Assembly: GCA_045544735.1 (NCBI GenBank)
Contig: JAZPZM010000031.1
Span: 1 to 18,276, forward strand
Direction: 5' to 3'
Source: CAG-390 sp045544735
Lineage (GTDB): Bacteria; Bacillota; Clostridia; Oscillospirales; CAG-272
Length of the DNA: 18,276 bases
A program made the position numbers and the translations under genes. Positions within the stretch are counted from its first letter, which is position 1. Each line of letters begins with the position of its first letter. Positions 7,074 through 14,225 of this stretch are shown in pieces. Under the pieces are notes generated by a model, which saw nothing but the letters and a program-made list of their open reading frames with translations, did no database searches and was not told the DNA's origin.

Positions 7074-8279
7074 TTATAATGTATCGCGATCCAAGGCGTT
7101 GAAAAATCCCGTGGCGTTGTATACGGTATATTCTCCTACCTTTTCTCCAACGTCACCCTCACGTGGTTCAAATCCGCCGATAGATATCAAAAATTTTTTT
7201 GGCGTTGGCAATAATATTAATATTTTCCTATTTTTGCTTTCATAGCCAAAATCAAACTGTGTCATAATTTGAAAAAGCGTCGTTTTGAACATGCGGACGC
7301 TAATTTGTCTGAACCCGTGTCCGTCGTCTGACAGAATAATGGGGGCATTCGGAAGCACGCCCGCTATAAATTTGCAATCATAGCTTATCATGTTTTTTTC
7401 CACGGTAAAATCAACCCCTTCTTTAGAAGTAAAAACCGAGCGATAAGGGGTATTCACCTTGGAAAGATACAGACGGTTATCAAAGCAATATCTTTTCAGT
7501 TTTTTAACGAAGGATCTGCGCTTGAGCAATGCCCTGATATAGAAGATCGCCACTACCGATAGAACAAGAGCCGTTAAAGTGATGGCTAACCATACCAACC
7601 CCATTCCGCCGCCAAAATTATTTACCGTAATAAGCATCGCCCAAATCCAAGGGGTGCATATTGCTCCCAAGCAATAAACAGCGGCAACCAAGAGGACGGA
7701 CTTTACAACGGAAGTTTTTTTGGATTTTTTAGTGAGATTGGCTTTTTTACGCAATTCCTCAAGATACCAGCCTCTTTGAAGGCTCACGTGAGCCACCAAA
7801 ACAATGACGAGCATTATTGGAAGCATTATAAGCAGGGTGTACAGCTTATTTTCCACCCCTGCAAAAAATATCTTGCTTACAAATCCATACAAAAAGGAAG
7901 TGGGAAGGAGCAACGACAAAACCGTTACACATCCAAACTCCACGCAAAAATCCACTGACAAAGCTGTAAATTTCAAACGCGAAATGAGCTTATTATCATT
8001 TACGCTTTCAAAAAATCGCTCGCGAGTATGCTTATCGTGTCGGTTAATAGCAATGATCATAGAATTGAATATAAGCAAAAACAAGATCATAAACGCGACG
8101 TTCAATGCTCTGTCGGGAAAAAGCATCTCCCTGTCAAATGAGTCCCCATTAACTACAGCATTCGCACCGTTAAAAAGCAAAGAACGCGATATAGCCGAAA
8201 TCGTCGCGGAAAATACCACAACAAGAAATGTCCTTAACGCGACAAATCCCAGCCTTTTGGCTTTAGCTTTATTATCCAT
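7074..8279 (-). CDS. Unknown polytopic membrane protein with a C-terminal soluble domain
   Basis: I do not recognise a family. From the chosen start the protein has 401 residues. Six hydrophobic segments are visible at about 11-36, 57-79, 106-140, 146-167, 190-218 and 226-252, followed by a soluble domain of about 150 residues, probably cytoplasmic, with a basic stretch (KRRSFVKKLKRY) at the membrane face. The ATG at 8279 is preceded by AAAGGAG with good spacing; an earlier ATG at 8324 would overlap the uracil-DNA glycosylase gene and has no such site. It is the last gene of the minus-strand operon, 28 bases after its neighbour. It looks somewhat more AT-rich than the upstream genes. Confidence 0.85.
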   Translation of the reverse strand: MDNKAKAKRLGFVALRTFLVVVFSATISAISRSLLFNGANAVVNGDSFDREMLFPDRALNVAFMILFLLIFNSMIIAINRHDKHTRERFFESVNDNKLISRLKFTALSVDFCVEFGCVTVLSLLLPTSFLYGFVSKIFFAGVENKLYTLLIMLPIMLVIVLVAHVSLQRGWYLEELRKKANLTKKSKKTSVVKSVLLVAAVYCLGAICTPWIWAMLITVNNFGGGMGLVWLAITLTALVLSVVAIFYIRALLKRRSFVKKLKRYCFDNRLYLSKVNTPYRSVFTSKEGVDFTVEKNMISYDCKFIAGVLPNAPIILSDDGHGFRQISVRMFKTTLFQIMTQFDFGYESKNRKILILLPTPKKFLISIGGFEPREGDVGEKVGEYTVYNATGFFNALDRDTL

Positions 8280-8307
8280 TACTTCAACTCCTTTGTTGTT
8301 GCCCTTT

Positions 8308-8880
8308 TCACTTGGCGGCATCAAGCCTTTCCTTTATCTTTTTCATATCCGCGAGCATATCCTCCTTGCGGCGAGGATCGCGCAAAAGTGCGGCGGGGTG
8401 GAATACGGCGGTAAGGGCGAAGTCTCCCTTCTCAAACCAAACTCCGTGCTCCTGCGTTATCTTGAAATCAGGCTTTATAAGGCGCATCGCGGCTATTCTG
8501 CCAAGGCAAACGATTATTTCGGGGCGGATGAGGCGCACTTGCTCGCGCAGATACTCTATGCAGGCATCCTCCTCAGCGGGAAGCGGATCGCGGTTCTTGG
8601 GCGGACGCCATTTGAGTATGTTGGCTATATAAACGTCCTCGCGCGGTATGTCCACGGCGTAGAGATAGCGGTCAAGCAGTTGACCCGCGCGTCCCACGAA
8701 CGGCACGCCGCTTGCGTCCTCCTGCTCGCCGGGGGCTTCGCCCACGAACATAAGGCGCGCCGTGCGGCTTCCCGTGCCGAAAACGCAATTAGTCCTCGTT
8801 TCGCCAAGCGGACAAGCGTGGCAGGCGCGGCACTTTTCCTCAAGCGCGCTCCAGCGCATTTCAAGCTCATTATTTTCCAT
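8308..8880 (-). CDS. Uracil-DNA glycosylase, family 4-like (Fe-S type)
   Basis: This 190-residue enzyme removes uracil from DNA in base excision repair. Motif A is GEAPGEQED (48-56) and the His motif is HPAALLR (161-167). Family 4 enzymes carry a 4Fe-4S cluster on four Cys. The N-terminal pair is present (CxxCxxC, Cys17, 20, 23), as is the later Cys107, but the residue expected to be Cys in the KCRPP motif is Trp91 (ILKWRPPKNRDP). An extra Cys17 or Cys32 might substitute, or this clade may differ. The ATG at 8880 has AAAGGA eight bases upstream; starts at 8889 or 8910 lack a usable site. The gene begins 13 bases after the DHHW-like gene, within the operon. Confidence 0.9.
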   Translation of the reverse strand: MENNELEMRWSALEEKCRACHACPLGETRTNCVFGTGSRTARLMFVGEAPGEQEDASGVPFVGRAGQLLDRYLYAVDIPREDVYIANILKWRPPKNRDPLPAEEDACIEYLREQVRLIRPEIIVCLGRIAAMRLIKPDFKITQEHGVWFEKGDFALTAVFHPAALLRDPRRKEDMLADMKKIKERLDAAK

Positions 8881-8893
8881 TTTCTTCATCCTT

Positions 8894-10018
8894 TCAATTC
8901 CCGTCCGCAAACGTCGAAAGCTGATATTCGTGAACGAAAATATACGTTATATCGGGCTTTATCGTTTCAAAAAGATTTTTCGTGTCGGTCGCTCCCACGC
9001 GGCACCCTACGGTGCGGAAGCTGTTTGAAAAATAATCTCCAAGCATTATCTTATCCCACTCGTTTATGCACTCAAGAAGCACGACGTTACCGCCCGAAAA
9101 ATCGGTATTATAAGTTTTTTCAACTTCGTTGACTCGCGGGAAAATGCTGTAATTCTGGGGAAAGCCGAAGTCAACCGACACGGTACGGTTAAAATGCAGA
9201 CTCTCAATTCCCGCGCGACGCGCAAGAGCCTTTCCCTCGGTATAGTGGTGAGCAAGCGCAAGCTCGCCCCTCTCGATAACTCTCATCTCACCTCTCTCGG
9301 CTTCGGGTATAGCGTCAACAAGCGCGCGGTAAACGTAATACGCGCCAAGGGAATTGAGCGAGTTTTCGGTATTATTGTAAAGCTGACCGTCCGACTTGGC
9401 ACTAACGAGAACGTCCGTCATATCAACGTATCCGTCGCATCCCTTGCTTTTCATATACGCGCTGAGACGCTTTAAAACGGTATTGTCGCTTATATCACCG
9501 AAATATTCGGGCATCAGCTCACCGTACACCGTCTGCGCGTTGGGGATGACCACGACCGCGCACTCGCTGCCCGCCTCGATAAACGGGCGGCGCGCCTCGG
9601 CTATGCCCTTTGCAAGTGATGCAAGATATTCCTCGTCGGGATAGCTCTCGCCAACGTAATCCGCGATATAGTTATAACCGCTATCGGCATCGTAAACGTC
9701 AAACAAAAAGCCGTTTTTGCCAAGAAGAACGCTGTCCGAGCGCAAATTTCCGTAGAGAATATAATCCGCACTCACGATGAGGTCGCGCATATCGGGGTCC
9801 TTATAAAAGCCGTCGGCAAATTGCGAGAAAAACATACCGTCCCGCTCCTTGCCGTCGTAATAATCCTCGCAATAATCGTCCGTCACAAAATAAGACGACA
9901 GCAAAACGTTTACGGCAAACGATAAAAGAATTCCCACGAACACGATGGTCAGAACGATGCAAAGCGTTCTCGGCATCCCTTCAAGCGAAGCCTGAATATC
10001 TTTATTTTCTTTTTCCAT
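8894..10018 (-). CDS. AlgJ/AlgX (DHHW)-like exported protein without the DHHW motif
   Basis: This 374-residue protein has one N-terminal membrane anchor (about 19-42) and a large extracytoplasmic domain. GKNGFLF (100-106), VVVIPNAQTVYGELMP (155-170) and SLGAYYVYRAL (223-233) match the DHHW/AlgJ group of SGNH-like acyl-transfer partners, as does its place beside an MBOAT gene. The segment that normally reads T-D-H-H-W before LGAYY is T-E-N-S-L (217-221), and the later D-S nucleophile segment aligns with Glu316-Cys317. So the whole catalytic triad is replaced although the frame is intact. AGAGGTG precedes the ATG, ten bases after the MBOAT gene. The fold call rests on these motifs and the context; activity as an O-acetyltransferase is unlikely. 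Confidence 0.75.
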   Translation of the reverse strand: MEKENKDIQASLEGMPRTLCIVLTIVFVGILLSFAVNVLLSSYFVTDDYCEDYYDGKERDGMFFSQFADGFYKDPDMRDLIVSADYILYGNLRSDSVLLGKNGFLFDVYDADSGYNYIADYVGESYPDEEYLASLAKGIAEARRPFIEAGSECAVVVIPNAQTVYGELMPEYFGDISDNTVLKRLSAYMKSKGCDGYVDMTDVLVSAKSDGQLYNNTENSLNSLGAYYVYRALVDAIPEAERGEMRVIERGELALAHHYTEGKALARRAGIESLHFNRTVSVDFGFPQNYSIFPRVNEVEKTYNTDFSGGNVVLLECINEWDKIMLGDYFSNSFRTVGCRVGATDTKNLFETIKPDITYIFVHEYQLSTFADGN

Positions 10019-10028
10019 GCTTCACCTC

Positions 10029-11444
10029 TTAAAGCGCGATATCCCAGAACGGCGTAGTTGCAAGCTCGGGATATTGCGGCATAACGAACAACAAAGTTAT
10101 AACGAATACTATTACGATCACCGACGTCCACGACCACGAAAAAACGTCTGCCGCGCGCTTCGAAACGGGCTTTTTTCTTGCCGCAAATATCTGCGGAAGC
10201 ATAATGAAAAATATCAGCGCACATACGGCAATAAGCTCAGGGTTGAACACCGTCATAAGCATATTGTACGATTGGAGCGACGGCGCGGGAGAATATCCGC
10301 TGATGGCGTTGAGGAGCATATTAACGTTTCTGCCCTTTATCAATATCCAGAAAATGGAGACGCACACTATAGTCAGCAATATCCCGACCGCACGCGCAAA
10401 CAGATTTTGCGAAAAGCGTTTTTTAAGCGAAAACGCCCTATCAAGAACCACGAAAAGAATTATGGGAATCATCAAAAGGAGCATTTGCGGACTTGCGCGA
10501 TACCAAAGCATTATCGCCACGCAAACCGCGGCGGCGCTGGCTATTCTGACAACGCGCCTGTCTTTACCGAATCTGCTCTCAATGGGCGCACGCAGATAAT
10601 CCTTCATCCAAAGCCAAAGGCTCTTTAAAAAATTCTTAAAATAATCCGACGGCGTAGCCGAGAAAAAGCAATTTCCAAAATCTGACTCAAGCGGGATACC
10701 GAGCATTGCGGAAAGACCTCGTCCCATATCCGAAAATCCCGAAAATGCAAAATACACGCCTACGAGCAATAAAAGCACGAGCATTGACATAACCCCTATG
10801 CTTATACGCTCGCCTGCTTCGAGCGACAGGCTACCCGCTATTCTTTCATAGCTTTCAAGCAAGACCTGCGCCACCGCTACGCGCTTGATAAAGCCAAGCG
10901 CAAAGGTGCGCACACCCACGCCCATATTGGCGGCGTTGAATTCTATTTTTTCTTCTTTGGTGATACTTACGAAATCCTTGTATTTGATAACGGGACCCGC
11001 GATAAGCACGGGAAAATAGCTGACGTACAAAAACACGTCGAAAAAACCGCCTATAACAGCGTCTCCGCGCCTCACGTCCACGATGCAGGAAATGCAAGAA
11101 AGCAGGTAGAATGCCGCGCCCAAGGGCAAAAACGGCAACGCCCCCTCGCTTGAGAAAAAGCTTACCGCGCGCAATACTATCAGCGCACCCGTAACGAGCA
11201 AAACCGCACATCCGAAGATACGTCGGCTTCCCGTAGCCACGACGGCGCACGCCGCGCAATAGGTAAAGCAAGCGCAAACTATCAAAAACGCAAGGCTTGC
11301 AGGGTGGTGAAAGCTTGCGCAGGTGTAAAACAACAGGCTGAACAAGCATATCGCCCCCCTGCGCAAGCGGTGAGGCACTACGGCGTAGACTCCAAGCATA
11401 AACGGGAGAAAAAGCATAAGAAAAACGGGGGACGTAAATATCAT
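10029..11444 (-). CDS. MBOAT (AlgI-like) membrane acyltransferase homologue lacking both conserved His
   Basis: This 471-residue protein with about ten hydrophobic segments resembles AlgI, which moves acyl groups across the membrane to exported polymers. The start MIFTSPVFLMLFLPFML, FPVLIAGPVIKYKDF (144-158), FSGFSDMGRGL (234-244) and the MKDYLRAPI stretch (280-288) are all AlgI-like. The segment equal to EFWRRWHISL reads DYFKNFLKSL (267-276), giving Leu273 for the first His. The LWHGA motif reads LWYRA (313-317), giving Tyr315 for the second, catalytic His. AAAGGAG precedes the ATG, 22 bases after rnfD. It is followed by its usual type of partner, a DHHW-like protein, which has also lost its active site. 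Confidence 0.85.
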   Translation of the reverse strand: MIFTSPVFLMLFLPFMLGVYAVVPHRLRRGAICLFSLLFYTCASFHHPASLAFLIVCACFTYCAACAVVATGSRRIFGCAVLLVTGALIVLRAVSFFSSEGALPFLPLGAAFYLLSCISCIVDVRRGDAVIGGFFDVFLYVSYFPVLIAGPVIKYKDFVSITKEEKIEFNAANMGVGVRTFALGFIKRVAVAQVLLESYERIAGSLSLEAGERISIGVMSMLVLLLLVGVYFAFSGFSDMGRGLSAMLGIPLESDFGNCFFSATPSDYFKNFLKSLWLWMKDYLRAPIESRFGKDRRVVRIASAAAVCVAIMLWYRASPQMLLLMIPIILFVVLDRAFSLKKRFSQNLFARAVGILLTIVCVSIFWILIKGRNVNMLLNAISGYSPAPSLQSYNMLMTVFNPELIAVCALIFFIMLPQIFAARKKPVSKRAADVFSWSWTSVIVIVFVITLLFVMPQYPELATTPFWDIAL

Positions 11445-11466
11445 ATTCTTTTTCTCCTTTCAATAA

Positions 11467-12456
11467 TTATTCGTCCGCCTTAAGCTTTGCCAGAAGAGCG
11501 GCGTTTTTCTTTTTATATGCCGAGCCGAAGCGCGAGCCCGAAAATATCATATCAAGCGGTCGGGCAAGAAGGCTTACGGCAAACAGCACCGCAAACGCGC
11601 CGTCACAGCTTCCCGTATAGAAGCGAATACCGAAGACGAGAGCGCCGCACGCCGCGCCGAATATAAGTCTTGCGGGTACGGTTACGGGCGTAGAGGAAAA
11701 ATCGGTAGCGGCAAATACCGCGGCAAGCGCGATTCCGCCCGAAAGCAGCTCACCGAAAACGTAGCCCGTTACGTCAACGCTCTGCGGCAAAAATCCGAAC
11801 AGAAGCGCCGCCGCGCCTACGAAGGCTACGGGAATATGCCAAGATATAACACGGCGGCACAAAAGATAAAGTCCGCCGAGAATGATGAATACGGCAGATA
11901 TCTCGCCGATAGCGCCGCCGCCCTTGCCGAGAAACAGCTCAAGAACGCTCTGGCTCGGCATCGCGCCTCCCGCGATTATTTCAAGCGGAGTTCTGAACGG
12001 CGCGGCGGAAACGGCGTTTGTTATGGGTAACCACTCAAACGGCGAGGTAAAATATCTCATAGCGGGAGCGGCGGCAAAATGCAAAATAACGTGCGCCGCC
12101 GCCACGGAATTAAAAGGACATCTTCCGCCGCCGAAGGCTTGCTTCAGCACCGATGCCGCCGCACCGCCAACGGCGGGTATCCAAAACGGCACGCTCGCGG
12201 GCAGGGTAAGCCCCAAAAGCATTCCCGAAACGATAGCGCCAAGATCGGTAAAGCGGAGCTTGCGGCGCAGTATCAAGCGCATCAATGCTTCGGCTATCAC
12301 CGCAGAAGCGGAAGCAATAAGCACAACGACGAGCGCGCGCAGGCCAAACGCGACCACGCCCCAGATAAGCACGGGGGACAGCGCGACGATAACGTCAAGC
12401 ATCATTGAGGTCGTACCGATGGTGTCTCGCGCAAAAAGCTTTTTCTCTTTATTCAT
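11467..12456 (-). CDS. rnfD: RnfD-like membrane subunit of an Rnf-type electron transport complex
   Basis: This 329-residue membrane protein resembles RnfD/NqrB, which carries a covalent flavin in Na+- or H+-pumping Rnf complexes. Visible are LDVIVALSPVLIWG (20-33), VSGMLLGLTLP (77-87), GAIGEISAVFIILGGLYLL (181-199) and FAATD (248-252). The flavin attachment site, normally like D-A-V-S-G/S-A-T-P-L, reads NAVSAAPFRTPLE (147-159): either three residues are inserted before Thr156 or the Thr is lost. FNPA is FNSV (115-118). The chosen ATG has GAGGAGGTGG upstream and overlaps the rnfC stop by eight bases; an upstream in-frame ATG at 12573 lies inside rnfC. No rnfG, E, A or B follows; an MBOAT gene does. 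Confidence 0.85.
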   Translation of the reverse strand: MNKEKKLFARDTIGTTSMMLDVIVALSPVLIWGVVAFGLRALVVVLIASASAVIAEALMRLILRRKLRFTDLGAIVSGMLLGLTLPASVPFWIPAVGGAAASVLKQAFGGGRCPFNSVAAAHVILHFAAAPAMRYFTSPFEWLPITNAVSAAPFRTPLEIIAGGAMPSQSVLELFLGKGGGAIGEISAVFIILGGLYLLCRRVISWHIPVAFVGAAALLFGFLPQSVDVTGYVFGELLSGGIALAAVFAATDFSSTPVTVPARLIFGAACGALVFGIRFYTGSCDGAFAVLFAVSLLARPLDMIFSGSRFGSAYKKKNAALLAKLKADE

Positions 12457-13783
12457 CGCCTGCCACCTCCTCTTTTTTATCGGTCTGCACAGATGCGTTT
12501 TCCGCATCAAGCGCAAACTTTGCCTCTGCAATAAAGCGGCTGACGGGCAGAGCCTCGGGGCACGCAAACGCACACGCGCCGCATTCTATACATTCGTAAA
12601 GCCCCTGACGCTTTGCCTTTTGGTATTTTTTCTTCCTTGAATATATCATAAGAAGCATCGGCATAAGGCGCATCGGACACGCCGCGGCGCATCTGCCGCA
12701 GTTTATGCACTCGCCGCTATCGTCGGGCTGAGGGGCGGAAATTATCATTTCGGACGAAGGTAAAACGTTGGGAGAATCATAATTATCCACAATATCGCCA
12801 ACAAGTCCGCCGCCGACGCTGACTATCGCGTTATCTTTTAAAAATCCTCCGCACGCGGCAATAACGTGGCGGTAGGGCGTTCCGCGAGGCACGCAAAGCG
12901 TGCGCTGATACGTCACAGCGTCTCCGTCAACGCCTATATAGCAATCCACGCTCGGCTTGCCCATAGCAAACGCGGCAAAAACGTCCGCGCAAACGCGGGG
13001 CGTTACGATGACGTAGCCCGCGTCAAGCGCGGTAAGCGGGTACGTCAGCTCCCTGCCCGTAAGCGCCGACACTATAAGCTTTTCGTGGGTTCGCGGATAT
13101 TTCATTTTGAGCATACGGAAGGTGAAAAGGTTGCTCTTTCCCACGCTTTCAGAGAGGGCGTTTGCCGCCTCCGTATCGTCCTCACCGAACGCCACGTCGG
13201 TATTGACCACACCCAGCGCGCGCATTATTATCTTTGCGCCGCCTATAACGTCGCTTGCCTTGTCGATGGCAATGCGGTAATTTACGGTTGAATACGCACC
13301 GTCAGAGGCGGCTACGAGGATAAATCTGCGAGTATTCCCCGCCGCTCTTTGAAGAACCCAAGCCAAATCCTCTCCGCCGTCCGTGGTTATGGAAAGACGG
13401 CGCACCTTTTCGATTATTTCATCGGGTGTCGTTTCGGAGAGCTTTTTGGAATGCGGCACGCATTCCTCGGAAAGAGTATATTTTTTATCATTGGATATGA
13501 TAATGCTGTTAAAGCTTCTGCCGCGGATGTCCTTGCAAACGGAAACGCCCTTCACCGTACCGCTTACACTACTGTAAACGCGCGCGCCGTCCTCGCACTC
13601 GGCGATAAGCTGACCGCAAGAAACTCCGTCGCCCTCACTTACGGCAAGGGTGTACGCCTTCTCCACGGCAGATATGGGAAGCTCGACCGTGCCGGGCGCA
13701 TCGGGCGCGGAAATGGGAATGTCGCGCGCCACGGAATACGACGGCACTACCGCCCCACCCTTGAATGTATACAAATTGCTCAT
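12449..13783 (-). CDS. rnfC: RnfC-like iron-sulfur subunit without recognisable FMN/NADH motifs
   Basis: This 444-residue protein matches RnfC along its length: an N-terminal barrel-sandwich region (SSVSGTVKGV, 71-80), the central KYP...EKLI...ALTGRE segment (228-245), and two 4Fe-4S sites near the C-terminus, CINCGRCAAACP (Cys359, 362, 365, 369) and CIECGACAFACP (Cys398, 401, 404, 408). In RnfC and NuoF the flavin and NADH site uses a glycine-rich GxGGAGFPTHxK and an ECEP segment. The matching region here reads SITTDGGEDLAWVLQ (131-145) and AASDGAYSTVNY (158-169), so neither is kept. The ATG has GGAGG eight bases upstream; a longer frame from 13822 lacks this. First gene of the operon, with a strong promoter. 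Confidence 0.85.
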   Translation of the reverse strand: MSNLYTFKGGAVVPSYSVARDIPISAPDAPGTVELPISAVEKAYTLAVSEGDGVSCGQLIAECEDGARVYSSVSGTVKGVSVCKDIRGRSFNSIIISNDKKYTLSEECVPHSKKLSETTPDEIIEKVRRLSITTDGGEDLAWVLQRAAGNTRRFILVAASDGAYSTVNYRIAIDKASDVIGGAKIIMRALGVVNTDVAFGEDDTEAANALSESVGKSNLFTFRMLKMKYPRTHEKLIVSALTGRELTYPLTALDAGYVIVTPRVCADVFAAFAMGKPSVDCYIGVDGDAVTYQRTLCVPRGTPYRHVIAACGGFLKDNAIVSVGGGLVGDIVDNYDSPNVLPSSEMIISAPQPDDSGECINCGRCAAACPMRLMPMLLMIYSRKKKYQKAKRQGLYECIECGACAFACPEALPVSRFIAEAKFALDAENASVQTDKKEEVAGDE

Positions 13784-13835
13784 AGGAAAGACCTCCGCAA
13801 ACGTAACAATAAATAAAAACAATAATACAATTTAT

Positions 13836-13864
13836 ATTATACAATAAACGCGCTAAAATTTCAA
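13836..13864 (-). promoter_or_regulatory. Sigma-A-type promoter of the rnfC-led operon
   Basis: On the minus strand TTGAAA (13859-13864) and TATAAT (13836-13841) are 17 bp apart. The rnfC start lies about 53 bases downstream. I see no other convincing promoter between 13783 and 7074, so six genes probably depend on it. Confidence 0.85.
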
Positions 13865-13975
13865 TGATAGAATGTAAACAATGGCGTATTTTTTCGCAGT
13901 TTGGCTTTTTTTAGATGCTCGAGAAAAATAAATATAAAAAAATTACGAATTTTTTTCAAATCAGCGAAAAAAGTG

Positions 13976-14004
13976 TTGACAAACCGGAAAAGCTGTGATA
14001 TAAT
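13976..14004 (+). promoter_or_regulatory. Near-perfect consensus promoter of the tRNA operon
   Basis: TTGACA (13976-13981) and TATAAT (13999-14004) match consensus exactly, with a 17-bp spacer ending in the TGA extension. The tRNA-Met starts about 12 bases after the -10 box, so the primary transcript has almost no leader. Confidence 0.95.
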
Positions 14005-14015
14005 GGACAAGCTGT

Positions 14016-14092
14016 GGCGGAATAGCTCAGTTGGCTAGAGCAATCGGTTCATACCCGATAGGTCGTGGGTTCAAGTCCAACTTCCGCTACCA
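14016..14092 (+). tRNA. tRNA-Met (anticodon CAT)
   Basis: A complete cloverleaf of 77 nt with the 3' CCA encoded. The acceptor stem 14016-14022 pairs with 14082-14088 (G-T at the first pair). The D-arm is GCTC/GAGC, the anticodon stem ATCGG/CCGAT with loop TTCATAC gives CAT at 14050-14052, and the T-loop is TTCAAGT. The pairing of position 1 with 72 and the body indicate an elongator tRNA rather than the initiator. The T-stem GTGGG/CCAAC has one mismatch, G14067 against A14079. Confidence 0.96.
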
Positions 14093-14167
14093 GGCCCGTT
14101 GGTCAAGAGGCTAAGACACCGCCCTTTCACGGCAGTAACAGGAGTTCGATTCTCCTACGGGTCACCA
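14093..14167 (+). tRNA. tRNA-Glu (anticodon TTC)
   Basis: A cloverleaf of 75 nt with encoded CCA that begins at the base directly after the CCA of tRNA-Met. The acceptor GGCCCGT pairs with ACGGGTC, the anticodon loop CTTTCAC gives TTC, and the T-stem is AGGAG/CTCCT. The anticodon stem CCGCC/GGCAG has a C-A mismatch at its second pair where GGCGG would be perfect. It borders the accessory region and is a plausible integration target. Confidence 0.96.
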
Positions 14168-14171
14168 ACAG

Positions 14172-14219
14172 AAACAAATCCGAACTACTTCGTAACAAAC
14201 GATGTGTTCGGATTTGTTT
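14172..14219. terminator. Terminator after the tRNA genes
   Basis: A perfect 14-bp stem (14172-14185 with 14206-14219), a 20-base loop, then a T-run. It ends the tRNA transcript and lies just beyond the stop codon of the convergent toroid-protein gene, so it may serve both. Confidence 0.9.
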
Positions 14220-14225
14220 TTTATT

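Noticed and set aside
7804..9132. Plus-strand frame (442 codons) across three minus-strand genes
   Set aside because: It crosses gene borders, shows no domain and opposes a clear uracil-DNA glycosylase.
10017..10628. Plus-strand frame opposite the MBOAT gene
   Set aside because: Low-complexity Arg/His/Tyr-rich translation typical of an antisense shadow of a membrane protein gene.
8894..11444. Active alginate-type or D-alanyl O-acyltransferase pair
   Set aside because: Both proteins lack the residues needed, and no polymer synthase or carrier protein is in the window.
11882..12640. Plus-strand frame opposite rnfD and the end of rnfC
   Set aside because: It crosses the rnfC-rnfD junction and has no domain or start signal.
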